Part shown: piece after piece, positions 40,471 to 48,803 of the stretch
How positions within the stretch are numbered: position 1 is the first letter of the stretch
Layout: every line of letters begins with the position of its first letter
From: Alistipes sp.
Lineage (GTDB): Bacteria > Bacteroidota > Bacteroidia > Bacteroidales > Rikenellaceae
Direction: 5' to 3'
Assembly: GCA_017937765.1 (NCBI GenBank)
Contig: JAGBCY010000020.1
Coordinates: forward strand, 124,001 to 188,000
DNA length: 64,000 nucleotides
Position numbers and translations under genes: made by a program
Notes under the pieces: generated by a model
The model's database searches: none
What the model saw: the letters and a program-made list of their open reading frames with translations, nothing else
What the model was told of the DNA's origin: nothing

Positions 40471-41241
40471 TCACTTCTTTCTGACGACAACCAAGTCATC
40501 CGAACCCACAGCATAGAGCCTGCGCTCCTCGTCCGTGAGGCTCGCGGCGAAGGCTATGCGCTCGACCTCGAAGCCAGCCTCGCGTAGGCGGTCGTCGTAG
40601 TCGCGGCCATAGACCCTAAGGTGGTCGTACTGACCGAAGATGCGCGTGCGCTCAGCGGGGTCGGTGATGGTGTCGTCCTCGAAGGTTGTGGCGCGCCCTC
40701 TATCCTCGGGTACAACCATTATGCCCCAACCTCCCGGGCGCATAATGCGGTACAGCTCGCGCATAGCAAGGCGGTCGTCCTTGACGTGCTCGAAGAGGTG
40801 GTTCGCGATGACCACATCTACCGAACGCGGCTCCAGTGGGATATGTTGCACGTCGAAGTGCATATCGGCCAGAGGTGACTCCAAATCGGCCGTGATGTAG
40901 CCCTCTGTGCCACGATATACGCGCTTGAAGTGGCGCATAAGCGACACCTCGGGGGCGATGTGCAGGAGGCGGGGGCGTGAGGCCATAAGGTCGGTGTTGC
41001 GCTCGATCCACAGCCATATCATACGGTGGCGTTCGAGGGCAAGGCAGTGGGGGCAGAGAGCATCTTCGCGCGAGGTGACGTAGCCATAGGGTAGGAACCT
41101 GCGGCGGCGTGTGCCACACAGCGGACACTCGCGGCTACGACCAACATAGAGCAGGCCCATAACGGGGACTGCCCAGCCGGCCATACGCTGCAACCAGCGG
41201 CGCGGGATGTGGTTCAATGCCCAGCGGATAAGCCTCTTCAT
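40471..41241 (-). CDS. Class I SAM-dependent methyltransferase with N-terminal zinc ribbon
   Basis: 256 residues. An amphipathic N-terminus is followed by a CPLC...CPHC pair (about 39-66), a treble-clef or ribbon-type zinc site. The methyltransferase fold comes next: LLHIAPEVSLMRHF (weak motif I), ITADLESPLADMHFDVQHIP, VDVVIANHLFEHV (motif IV) and MRPGGWGIMVVPED (motif V/VI). The SAM site is unusual because motif I lacks the GxGxG run. The target is not evident; sugar or lipid methylation is one possibility. It starts 3 bp after xseB and ends 24 bp before rsh, so it is in the operon. Confidence 0.85.
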   Translation of the reverse strand: MKRLIRWALNHIPRRWLQRMAGWAVPVMGLLYVGRSRECPLCGTRRRRFLPYGYVTSREDALCPHCLALERHRMIWLWIERNTDLMASRPRLLHIAPEVSLMRHFKRVYRGTEGYITADLESPLADMHFDVQHIPLEPRSVDVVIANHLFEHVKDDRLAMRELYRIMRPGGWGIMVVPEDRGRATTFEDDTITDPAERTRIFGQYDHLRVYGRDYDDRLREAGFEVERIAFAASLTDEERRLYAVGSDDLVVVRKK

Positions 41242-41244
41242 ACG

Positions 41245-41442
41245 CTACGCCTCGGGGTTGATGAGTCGCTCTACCTCCTCCTCGGCCGTGAGGAGCATCT
41301 TGCGGCACTCGGCGATAAGCTCCGAGGCACGGCGTACCGACGACGCAAGCTCGTCGACGGCAAGCTCGCCCGAGCGTAGGCGAGAGAGGATCTGGTCGAC
41401 CTCGGCCATAGCTTCGCTGTATGTTAACTTCTTCTTTGCCAT
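41245..41442 (-). CDS. xseB: Exodeoxyribonuclease VII small subunit
   Basis: 65 residues from the ATG at 41442; the longer frame runs back into xseA and has no family likeness there. LTYSEAMAEVDQILSRLRSG and DELASSVRRASELIAECRKML are the two helices of XseB. It binds the large subunit to form the exonuclease that degrades single-stranded DNA into oligonucleotides. It starts 4 bp after the xseA stop. Confidence 0.95.
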   Translation of the reverse strand: MAKKKLTYSEAMAEVDQILSRLRSGELAVDELASSVRRASELIAECRKMLLTAEEEVERLINPEA

Positions 41443-41446
41443 ATGT

Positions 41447-42727
41447 TTATGCTTTTTTTGTTCGTGTGTTGGTAACTCGGCTCTCGAGCACGCCGTCGTG
41501 TAGCTCGACCGTGAGCTCGTCGCCTGTGGTGGCTGTTGCGGCCGTGGCCACGCGGCCCGAGCCGTCACGCACGATGGCGAAGCCCAAGCGCAGGATCTTC
41601 TCGGGTGAGTGGCTCTGGACGATATCCTCGGCGGTGGCGAGTCGGCGATGCTCATCGCTAAGGCGTGCACGGCAGTCGAGGGCGATGCGCTCCTCGGCGT
41701 TATCGAGTCTCAGACGCTGTCCATTCAGGGCGACAGCCGTGGTGCGCGTGAGCTCCGAGGTGCTGCGCTCGAGGTGCAGGCGTTCGCCGTTGATGCGCGC
41801 AACGATGCCGTCGCGCAGTGCTGTGGCGAGGCTCTCGATGGTGGCAAGCTCCACGTCGGCAAGCTCCACAAGGCGGGTAGCTACGGCCGTGGGGGTCTTG
41901 CAGGCGGTGTGTGCAACCATATCCGTTACTGAGATATCCTTGTCGTGGCCGATGCCCGTGATGACGGGGAGCGGAAACTGTGCCACGTGGGTGGCGATGA
42001 GGTAGGAGTCGAAGAGAGCAAGGTCGCTCGTCGAGCCACCGCCACGTATGATGGCAACGGCGTCGAAGAGCTCCTCGCGCTCGGCGATGGCGTGGAGGCA
42101 TCTGACGACGCTCTCCTCGGCGGCATCGCCCTGCATAAGGCTCTCGAAGAGCGTGAGCTCGAAGCGGTAGGGTGAGCGTGCCAACTCCTCGCGGAAGTCG
42201 CGGTAGCCGGCAGCCGTGCCGCTCGACACCACGGCGATGCGCAACGTGGGGCGGGCGAGCTCGAGCTCGTGGTTCATATCCCACACACCCTCGGCCTCGA
42301 GGCGTGCAATGGTCTCACGGCGGCGACGCTCCACCTCGCCGAGCGTGTAGCTCGGGTCGATGTCGACGATCTGGAGCGAGAAGCCATAGACCTCGTGGTA
42401 GGTGACAACGACACGCACCAAGACCCTGAGGCCCGAGCTGAGTCGTGCGTTTGTCGCCTGTTCGAACTTCGTGGCGATGGTGCTGTATGCCGTGCGCCAG
42501 ATGACGGCGCGGGCCTCGGCACGCGGAGCTCCATCCGTCCGACCCTTCTCTACGAGGTTGAGGTAGCAGTGGCCCGAGCGGTTGAGCTTGAGCTCCGAGA
42601 CTTCGGCACTTATCCATAGCGGCGTGTCGAAGCGTTCCTCGAGCGTGGAGCGAACCATACGCTGAAGGTCGAGGAGCGTGAGGCTCTCTGCGGGGGTCGG
42701 TGTGATATGTCGTAGTGGCTGATACAT
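41447..42727 (-). CDS. xseA: Exodeoxyribonuclease VII large subunit
   Basis: 426 residues, normal for XseA. The N-terminal OB-fold (about 15-120, LWISAEVSELKLNRSGHCYL) binds DNA. The catalytic core has VVSSGTAAGYRDFREELAR, AIIRGGGSTSDLALFDSYL and ITGIGHDKDISVTDMVAHTA, then a long helical region for XseB binding. It is co-transcribed with xseB and follows the TonB-like gene by 6 bp. Confidence 0.96.
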   Translation of the reverse strand: MYQPLRHITPTPAESLTLLDLQRMVRSTLEERFDTPLWISAEVSELKLNRSGHCYLNLVEKGRTDGAPRAEARAVIWRTAYSTIATKFEQATNARLSSGLRVLVRVVVTYHEVYGFSLQIVDIDPSYTLGEVERRRRETIARLEAEGVWDMNHELELARPTLRIAVVSSGTAAGYRDFREELARSPYRFELTLFESLMQGDAAEESVVRCLHAIAEREELFDAVAIIRGGGSTSDLALFDSYLIATHVAQFPLPVITGIGHDKDISVTDMVAHTACKTPTAVATRLVELADVELATIESLATALRDGIVARINGERLHLERSTSELTRTTAVALNGQRLRLDNAEERIALDCRARLSDEHRRLATAEDIVQSHSPEKILRLGFAIVRDGSGRVATAATATTGDELTVELHDGVLESRVTNTRTKKA

Positions 42728-42733
42728 AGCTGT

Positions 42734-43276
42734 TTATCTGAGTATGACGGCGTGCTCAACGGGGAGGCTTTTGCCCTCGGGGAGTTGTAGGTTTACCAGC
42801 TCGATACTCTCGGTGGGCTCGCCCGAGCGTATGGCTGGTTGCCACGCGGGGGCCTCGGCGATGGCACGCTCGACGCGCTTGAGGAACTGGCGCGAGGTGG
42901 ATTGCAGCACCTCGCGGATGGTGGCACGGCCATCGGTGTCGATGGTGAGGCGCAACGATACGCGCTCGGCAGGCATCCTCGAGTCCCATTTCACCCGCTC
43001 GGCGAGGTAGGCCGTGAAGCTCGTGTGGCCCTCGGCGGCGAAGTGCGCGGGGGTGTCGTAGACGAGCGTGATGAGGATGACGCCCTCCGAGGCACCCTCA
43101 CCCCACTGGGCGATGGTCTCCTCGCTGGCCGGAAGGATGTCGATGCTCGCGATGTTGTCCTGAGGGATGTCGTCGATTGTGGCAACAACCTCGCCGTTAA
43201 CGACGTACATCGGCTCGTGGGCAAGGAGCTGTACGGGGCTTAGCAGGACAAGGAGGCTGATGAGTAGCTGACGCAT
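42734..43276 (-). CDS. Exported protein with receptor-plug-like and TonB C-terminal-like parts
   Basis: 180 residues with a signal peptide (MRQLLISLLVLLSPVQLLAH). Residues 22-75 (EPMYVVNGEVVATIDDIPQD, then ASIDILPASEETIAQWGEGA and SEGVILITL) read like the plug of SusC-type TonB-dependent receptors, where YVVDG...IESIEVLKDA...GANGVILITTK is typical. Residues 95-180 (VSLRLTIDTDGRATIREVLQ...) resemble the TonB C-terminal domain. There is no transmembrane anchor or proline-rich linker, so it is not a working TonB. It may bind a TonB-box or receptor in the periplasm. It sits between a DUF2490 gene (2-bp gap) and xseA. Confidence 0.75.
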   Translation of the reverse strand: MRQLLISLLVLLSPVQLLAHEPMYVVNGEVVATIDDIPQDNIASIDILPASEETIAQWGEGASEGVILITLVYDTPAHFAAEGHTSFTAYLAERVKWDSRMPAERVSLRLTIDTDGRATIREVLQSTSRQFLKRVERAIAEAPAWQPAIRSGEPTESIELVNLQLPEGKSLPVEHAVILR

Positions 43277-43278
43277 AG

Positions 43279-44064
43279 TTATAGCTTGAATTTATAGGAT
43301 ATGCCAAACGTGTGGCGGAACTCTACCTCCTCGACGTAACCCTTAAGGTCGCCCTTATTGCCCTTATAGTCAATGTTGTAGCCGCGGTCGTAGTCGAAGT
43401 AGTAGTAGAAGTCGAGGCGGTGGTAGCGCGAGATGTGGAACTTGGCACCGAGGCCCGCACGGTAGCGCGTGATAAAGTTGTCGCACTGCAGCACGGCATC
43501 CTTATAGTTTGCCACGACCTTCGGGGCGTTGAGCGTGTTGTTGAGCTCGAAGAGCAGGTAGGGCGTCCAGCGCGAGTGGCGGATGTTGTACTCGGCCATA
43601 AGGCGCGAGCGCAGCACCATCTCGGGGTTCATCTTCTCGAAGCGGTTGACCGAGTCGGTGCGGAACGTGGTCTGCAGACGCTCCCTCAGCGAGAGCTCCA
43701 CGCGGCCGACCTTAACCGTGCCGCGCAGGTTGAGGTTGAGGCGGTGGCGTGGCCTCTCCCAGTTGCTCGCCGCGCTGTCGTAGTTATTGATGAGGATGTA
43801 GTCGGCACCGAAGTCGAAGTATTTATTCACCTCATAGCCTATGCCCACGCTGCTTTGCAGGCGGTCGACGGAGTGGAGGTCGTCACTGAGGCGCAGCTGG
43901 ATGCCTGCCTCCACGGTCATATCCTTCACGGGCTCCCACTCGAAGGAGCCCTCAACACGGCCACGAAAATCGTTTGTAGTCTCGCGCGTGGGGGCGTTGG
44001 GGTCCTGTGCCGTGGCGATGAGCGTGGTGAGGACGAGGCCCAAGGATAGAAGTATCTTTCTCAT
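43279..44064 (-). CDS. DUF2490-type outer-membrane beta-barrel protein
   Basis: 261 residues from the ATG at 44064, which gives the signal peptide MRKILLSLGLVLTTLIATAQ. The open frame upstream overlaps the DUF4956 gene and is low-complexity. Alternating strands run to the end, with periodic aromatic residues and a C-terminal FGISYKFKL. The pattern LRERLQTTFRT...PYLLFELNN...YRAGLGAKFHISRYHRLDFY is like DUF2490 proteins. The role is unknown. It follows the DUF4956 gene by 19 bp. Confidence 0.82.
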   Translation of the reverse strand: MRKILLSLGLVLTTLIATAQDPNAPTRETTNDFRGRVEGSFEWEPVKDMTVEAGIQLRLSDDLHSVDRLQSSVGIGYEVNKYFDFGADYILINNYDSAASNWERPRHRLNLNLRGTVKVGRVELSLRERLQTTFRTDSVNRFEKMNPEMVLRSRLMAEYNIRHSRWTPYLLFELNNTLNAPKVVANYKDAVLQCDNFITRYRAGLGAKFHISRYHRLDFYYYFDYDRGYNIDYKGNKGDLKGYVEEVEFRHTFGISYKFKL

Positions 44065-44083
44065 ATTTGTAGCGGTTAATCGT

Positions 44084-44833
44084 TTACTCGTTAAAAGCGT
44101 TCTTCTCGTTAATCTTGAGTGTGCTGTCGGCTGCGGGGTGCTCGCCCGGGGCGGCGATGTAGTGGACCTTGAGGAAGGCGACATCGCGTAGGAAGTCGAC
44201 ATTGCCCACGTCGACACGCTCGACCTTATGTCCGAGACGCTCCTCGAGGTCGGCGATAAGCTCCTCTCGACGCTCGGGGCGGATGAGCTCGATGCGCTCG
44301 TAACAGACAAGTTTCGTGGCCTCGCGGCGACGTACGACGTGGTACTCGAGGACGTAGAGCACCGCGAGGATGAGGCCGTTGGCTAAGGCCAACTCGGCGT
44401 ACGATACCATAAGGTTGATGCCGTTGATGACGGCCACAGCGATAGAGAGAAAGAGGTAGGTCATCTCGCGTATCGGCACCATCTCGGTGCGGTAGCGCAT
44501 AATGCCGAAGATCATAAAGAGGCCGAGGCCGATGCTCACGTCGATGCCCACGCTCTTCATAAAGAAGAGGAGCATAAAGACGGCCGACGAGAAGAGCATA
44601 AACGTCACCGAGAAATCCTTGCGGTGGCTCTTGGGGTAGTAGAAGAGCCAGACGATGGCCGAGCAGACGGCAAGGTTGATGAGGAACTGCACGCCGAGCT
44701 GCAACACCGAGGTGGTATCGCAGAGCGGGATGCCGAGGAACGTGGCTCCCATATCGGCATCGGCACCCGAGAGCGCAGCGATTTCGGGATCAAAGAGGTC
44801 GGGGTCGAGACCCTCGCTATCGAATCGTATCAT
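44084..44833 (-). CDS. DUF4956 membrane protein
   Basis: 249 residues. Four hydrophobic helices lie between about 46 and 165 (LINLAVCSAIVWLFYY, FMLFSSAVFMLLFFMK, IGLGLFMIFGIMRYRTEMVP, and a last pair with LANGLILAVLYVLEYHVV). The conserved IMRYRTEMVPIREMTYLFL is the family hallmark. A cytoplasmic tail of about 80 residues has alternating charges (ELIADLEERLGHKVERVDVG). DUF4956 genes regularly sit next to VTC-domain genes, as here (6-bp gap). A role in polyphosphate synthesis or transport is inferred from that pairing. Confidence 0.88.
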   Translation of the reverse strand: MIRFDSEGLDPDLFDPEIAALSGADADMGATFLGIPLCDTTSVLQLGVQFLINLAVCSAIVWLFYYPKSHRKDFSVTFMLFSSAVFMLLFFMKSVGIDVSIGLGLFMIFGIMRYRTEMVPIREMTYLFLSIAVAVINGINLMVSYAELALANGLILAVLYVLEYHVVRRREATKLVCYERIELIRPERREELIADLEERLGHKVERVDVGNVDFLRDVAFLKVHYIAAPGEHPAADSTLKINEKNAFNE

Positions 44834-44839
44834 AGGCGG

Positions 44840-45655
44840 TTAACTATTTGTGGTTATTATCTTTATGCTGTGTAGACGCTTCTCTATGTCGCGGAGCTTC
44901 AGCTTAAAACGGTTCTTCTTGATGCCCTCGACCGTGAGAGCCGTGCCGAGGCAATACTTGCTCACCTTAAGCGGCGCGATGCGCATCGCGCGAAGCAGGC
45001 GTTTCATCGCCGAGGCGGTGAGGCCATCCTGTTTAAGCTCCAAGATCACCATACCCTCGATCGTGGCCGAGCATCCCGTGCGGACATCCTCGTAGCGTAG
45101 GTCGAGGTCGATGGTCGTGCGCTCGGTGAGCGCGGCGTTGACAAGCGTGATGCGCACAAAGCGTGTGGCAAGTGCGGGGCTGAGCTCGTCGCTGCGGTAG
45201 GCCGAGCGTGGCGCGAAGAAGTCCATAGCCGCCTTATCGCCCGTGAAGCCGTAGAAGAGCGCGCGGTCGATAGTGGTGCGCTCCTTACGTGTGCGGCCAC
45301 GGTTGCTCTTGTTCTTAATCTCGAGGAACGTCTGGCCCGACTCGACATAGGTGCGTGTGCGTATCTTCTGGCGCGTGAGCTCCTGATTGTGGTGCACGAG
45401 GTACATACGTCGCTCGGGGGTGTCGTAGTAGAGCGTGTCGTAGCCCACGGCGCGCTTGCCGTCGATCTGCTGCACGCGGTAGCCCTCGGCCTGAGCACGG
45501 TCGAGGAGCGTGAGTAGCTCGCGGTATGAGAGCACATACTTCGTGTCGACGCGGTTCATAAGTCTCACACGGCGCATCTCCTCGAGCGTGATGGTGGGCA
45601 TCGCCTGCCACACGGCGAGGTTGTTGAGCGTGTCGTATGTCGAAGTGTCGCGCAT
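44840..45655 (-). CDS. VTC-domain protein (putative polyphosphate polymerase)
   Basis: 271 residues. The fold of the VTC/CYTH-like tunnel enzyme is seen in MNRVDTKYVLSYRELLTLLD, YDTLYYDTPERRMYLVHHN, KIRTRTYVESGQTFLEIKNK and SNRGRTRKERTTIDRAL, which supply the basic and acidic residues lining the tunnel. LELKQDGLTASAMKRLLR is the last conserved strand-helix pair. In yeast Vtc4 this domain makes polyphosphate from ATP; bacterial versions are inferred to do the same. It heads the DUF4956-DUF2490 set and lies 60 bp below the YD-like gene. Confidence 0.88.
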   Translation of the reverse strand: MRDTSTYDTLNNLAVWQAMPTITLEEMRRVRLMNRVDTKYVLSYRELLTLLDRAQAEGYRVQQIDGKRAVGYDTLYYDTPERRMYLVHHNQELTRQKIRTRTYVESGQTFLEIKNKSNRGRTRKERTTIDRALFYGFTGDKAAMDFFAPRSAYRSDELSPALATRFVRITLVNAALTERTTIDLDLRYEDVRTGCSATIEGMVILELKQDGLTASAMKRLLRAMRIAPLKVSKYCLGTALTVEGIKKNRFKLKLRDIEKRLHSIKIITTNS

Positions 45656-45715
45656 CGTGGGTTTAGTCGTTGAGGTTAGCGGCGGGAGCGGTCGGTTAGC
45701 GGCTGGTCGCGGCGG

Positions 45716-46141
45716 TTATTCGTAGGTGTACTCGAACTGGCGGTAGGAGTTGAGCGTGCCGTTGGCGTTGTAGTTCAAACGGCGCGTGCATATGCCGTGG
45801 TCGTCGTACTCGTACTTGCGCACCTTATCGACCTTGTTGCGCTCGTTGTAGACAACCTCCTTGATGAGCTGGCCGGCATCGTTGTAGGTGTACTCCGAAC
45901 GCCACGCCTGATGGCGGCCGAAGTCGCTATACTCGATCTCCTCGATGAGGTCGCCATTGGCGTTATAAACCTCGACGTGGTCGACCCATTTGTTGCGGCC
46001 GTCGGGCGTAGTCTTCCACTCCTTGACGGTGAGTTGCTTGCCGCGGGCACGCGCCATAGCACCACGCCCCGGCTCCGAGGCCGATGCACCGAGAGTCAGC
46101 ACGAGGGCTGAAAACGAAAGTATGACTGCTCGTATAATCAT
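45716..46141 (-). CDS. Small exported protein with YD/RHS-like repeats
   Basis: 141 residues with a signal peptide (MIIRAVILSFSALVLTLGASA). The rest is made of strand-turn repeats: VYNANGDLIEEIEYSDFGRH, TYNDAGQLIKEVVYNERNK and YDDHGICTRRLNYNANGTLN. These match the YD/MORN-like pattern (Y-x-x-x-G-x-L-x-x-x). Such repeats make beta-scaffolds at the cell surface. It is the first gene of the minus-strand run that follows the prfA terminator. No function can be given. Confidence 0.75.
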   Translation of the reverse strand: MIIRAVILSFSALVLTLGASASEPGRGAMARARGKQLTVKEWKTTPDGRNKWVDHVEVYNANGDLIEEIEYSDFGRHQAWRSEYTYNDAGQLIKEVVYNERNKVDKVRKYEYDDHGICTRRLNYNANGTLNSYRQFEYTYE

Positions 46142-46147
46142 TGCTGC

Positions 46148-46186
46148 GAAAAAATAGAGACCGGAGCCCCAAAGGAGGTTCCGGTC
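46148..46186 (-). terminator. Terminator of prfA
   Basis: Minus strand: GACCGGAACC-tcctttgg-GGCTCCGGTC (46186-46159) with TCTATTTTTT after it. It separates prfA from the YD-like gene start at 46141, so the downstream run needs its own promoter or read-through. Confidence 0.85.
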
Positions 46187-46232
46187 GATGTGGTCAACTT
46201 TGTGGCCTACGTGTAATCTATGCCGTTCCCTC

Positions 46233-47318
46233 CTACAACTCGCTCTCCTTCAAACGCTCGGCGTTCTCCGCCACGATGAGCTGGTCGATGACATCCTGAA
46301 TGTCGCCGTCCATAAATGCCGAGAGGTTGTAGATGGTGTAGTTGATACGGTGGTCGGTGATACGGCCCTGAGGATAGTTGTAGGTACGGATCTTGGCCGA
46401 GCGGTCACCCGTCGACACCATAGTCTTACGCTTCGACGCGATCTCGTCGAGGTACTTCGAGTACTCGAGGTTGAAAACTCGCGTACGCAACTCCTCGAAG
46501 GCCTTGTCGAAGTTCTTGAGCTGCGACTTCTGATCCTGACACTGCACAACGATACCCGTGGGGATGTGCGTGAGGCGGATTGCCGAGTAGGTGGTATTCA
46601 CCGACTGGCCACCGGGACCCGATGCACAGAAGATATCCTTGCGGATGTCGTTCATCGAGATCTCGATGTCGAACTCCTCAGCCTCGGGCAACACGGCAAC
46701 CGACGCCGCTGAAGTGTGCACACGACCCTGAGTCTCGGTCTGGGGTACGCGCTGTACGCGGTGAACGCCCGACTCATACTTCAACGTGCCGTAGACGCTC
46801 TGGCCCGTAACCTTCATAACGACCTCCTTGAAGCCGCCAGCAGCACCGTCCGACGACGATGTGATCTCGTAACGCCAGCCCTTCGACTCGATGTACTTGG
46901 TGTACATACGCAGCAGGTCGCCGGCGAAGATTGCTGCCTCGTCGCCACCCGTACCGCCACGAATCTCGACGATGGCGTTCTTGTCGTCCTGCGGGTCTTT
47001 GGGGATGAGCAGCAGCTTGATCTCCTCCTCCATCTTAGCGATGGCGGGCTCGAGCGTTGCCACCTCCTCGCGTGCTATCTCGCGGAACTCCTCGTCCTTC
47101 TCGTTTGCCAAAATATCCTTAGCCTCGGCAAGGTTTGCCAATGCTGTGCGGAAGCGATCCGATGTCTCGACGATGGGCTCCAACTCCTTGTACTCCTTCG
47201 TAAGCTGTACGAACTGCTTGACGTCGGCAATAACCTCGGGGTCGGTCAGCTTCTGACCGATCTCCTCGTATTTGAGCTTCAGACCGTCGAGTCGAATCAA
47301 TATCGAATTATCTGCCAT
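46233..47318 (-). CDS. prfA: Peptide chain release factor 1
   Basis: 361 residues. RF1 reads UAA and UAG and triggers peptide release. The tripeptide for stop reading is PQT (192-194, in VQRVPQTETQGRVHTSA), a PxT form. The catalytic GGQ is at 236-238 in CASGPGGQSVNTTYSAIR. It has its own terminator, and a -7 box lies 26 bp before the ATG. It is divergent from the phage cassette. Confidence 0.98.
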   Translation of the reverse strand: MADNSILIRLDGLKLKYEEIGQKLTDPEVIADVKQFVQLTKEYKELEPIVETSDRFRTALANLAEAKDILANEKDEEFREIAREEVATLEPAIAKMEEEIKLLLIPKDPQDDKNAIVEIRGGTGGDEAAIFAGDLLRMYTKYIESKGWRYEITSSSDGAAGGFKEVVMKVTGQSVYGTLKYESGVHRVQRVPQTETQGRVHTSAASVAVLPEAEEFDIEISMNDIRKDIFCASGPGGQSVNTTYSAIRLTHIPTGIVVQCQDQKSQLKNFDKAFEELRTRVFNLEYSKYLDEIASKRKTMVSTGDRSAKIRTYNYPQGRITDHRINYTIYNLSAFMDGDIQDVIDQLIVAENAERLKESEL

Positions 47319-47343
47319 ATTCCTTATGAATTAATTTTCCGCG

Positions 47344-47351
47344 CAAATATA
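47344..47351 (-). promoter_or_regulatory. prfA -7 box TATATTTG
   Basis: Minus-strand TATATTTG fits TAnnTTTG and lies 26 bp before the prfA ATG. The -33 position lacks TTTG. Confidence 0.5.
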
Positions 47352-47581
47352 ACGAAAATTTTTTAGAATCATTGTAGCTTCCTCTATAAAAAGCATTTTG
47401 GCGGTAGTTTATTCTCGGGAACCACGGTTTGAGGAGAATCGTAAGCGTGGGGATTGATGTGGCAAGAGGGGTGGTCAGTGGTAGGGAGGGTGGCCAGAAA
47501 AATTATTCGAGCGTAAAATATTGATAGTTAAATCATTTGATTGCAAGGTAAAAGTTAATGTAAAAAAATTTGACAAAAAGA

Positions 47582-47613
47582 CTTGACAAACGCATTTTGA
47601 GGTTGTATATTTG
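47582..47613 (+). promoter_or_regulatory. Strong promoter of the phage cassette
   Basis: CTTG at 47582-47585, 20 bp, TATATTTG at 47606-47613 fits the Bacteroidetes pattern. The same bases also read TTGACA (47583-47588)-N17-TATATT, a textbook sigma70 promoter. This is the only sequence in the window seen to satisfy both patterns. The start would be near 47620. Confidence 0.7.
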
Positions 47614-47849
47614 TACCGTCAAACATTGCTAAGCGGCGGGCGGATAAAGTGGAACAATAAACAATTGGGAGATTGGGTTAGTTAGGTTATTAACATTTTT
47701 AAGTAGCAGTAAATAAGAGATATGGGATATGTTGTTTGTGGTTATTAACCGTGTCCGAACAGTTTATAAACATCTTATTAATAGCGACCCGTCCGCCGTG
47801 GAGCATTGCACCGAGTAGAGAAAAGTCTAACACCTTAAATTATTTAACT

Positions 47850-48803
47850 ATGAAGTTTCTGTCAATTCCTAAAAATGGAGCATCGTGGCGCGAACCGCTG
47901 CTCTATAAGTTTACGACCGAGAGCATCCGCGAGCAGGATGTCGAGGTTGAGATTATCGACGAGCTCAACGGCGACTCGATAGGCACGCAGCGACTCTATG
48001 GCGTCATCGAGGCCGAGATCGACATCGGTCCCTACGTGCGAAGCATCATCGCCAATATGCTACCCTACGAGAAGCTCGCCCTATCGCCCTCGGCGCGAAA
48101 GATAAGGGTGCGCGTGGGTGACGTGGAGTCCGAGAGTAGAATGTTCTATCGTGCCGAGGTGGACGACAGCGTGGGCCACGTGCTCTCGAGCAAGCGACAG
48201 TCGGCGGTGGTGCAGCGTGGCGAGGCGATACGTCTCACGGCCTTCGGGCGTAATAGTGTCAATGTGCGTGTGGTAGATCGTCGCACGTCGGTAAGACCCC
48301 CGGTTGCGGCGATAAACACGCAGGGTATGCCCGTGGAGATAGCCATCGCCACCGACTCGATAGCGGGGCAGGGTGTGGATATAGCCATCGAGGTGCAGTG
48401 CGACACGGAGAGCGTCGAAGTCTTTGAGTTCAGGGTTGTGGACTCGCTCTCGCCACGATGCCGTGTGGCGTGGTATAACCTTCAGGGTGGCATCGAGTGC
48501 TACTCCTATCCCACGATGGTGAGGCGCAAGTACCAATCGGAGGTTATCGAGGCGGCGTGTGCCGAGGTGGGTATGCCGCGACCGTGCAGGGTGATTGCCA
48601 CCTTTAGCCTCACGTCGGCATACGAGCCTGCGGAGCAGTTGGAGCGTCTCATCGGGGTGATATTCTCGCCCGAGGTCTACGAGTGCTGCGGTATGGGGTG
48701 CGTGCCGTTGAGGCTCAAGACCCGCACCGTCGACTTCGACGACCACGGCGGCCTGAGACGTATGGAGTTGAGCGTAGAGAAGAGATGGAGGGACGAGGTA
48801 TGA
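47850..48803 (+). CDS. Unknown protein 1 of the phage cassette (probable virion component)
   Basis: 317 residues from the ATG at 47850; an earlier GTG-started frame has no support. MKFLSIPKNGASWREPLLYK opens a beta-rich soluble protein with no signal peptide. Landmarks are RVRVGDVESESRMFYRAEVD, WYNLQGGIECYSYPTMVRRK (about 214-233) and VYECCGMGCVPLRLKTRTVD near the end. I have seen no enzyme motif. Its stop overlaps the next gene as ATGA, so the two are made together. Its place at the head of a capsid cassette suggests a minor structural or tail-like protein. Confidence 0.72.
   Translation: MKFLSIPKNGASWREPLLYKFTTESIREQDVEVEIIDELNGDSIGTQRLYGVIEAEIDIGPYVRSIIANMLPYEKLALSPSARKIRVRVGDVESESRMFYRAEVDDSVGHVLSSKRQSAVVQRGEAIRLTAFGRNSVNVRVVDRRTSVRPPVAAINTQGMPVEIAIATDSIAGQGVDIAIEVQCDTESVEVFEFRVVDSLSPRCRVAWYNLQGGIECYSYPTMVRRKYQSEVIEAACAEVGMPRPCRVIATFSLTSAYEPAEQLERLIGVIFSPEVYECCGMGCVPLRLKTRTVDFDDHGGLRRMELSVEKRWRDEV

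Larger units (their letters stand above)
47319..47849. other. Divergent region between prfA and the phage cassette
   Basis: 531 bp. The left end has the prfA -7 box; the middle is AT-rich with a strong plus-strand promoter at 47582-47613. From about 47620 a leader of about 230 nt runs to the first cassette ATG. The leader has GGCGGGCGGA (47635) and a partly complementary CCCGTCCGCC (47788), which could pair at long range. No integrase or repressor gene is present here. Confidence 0.6.
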
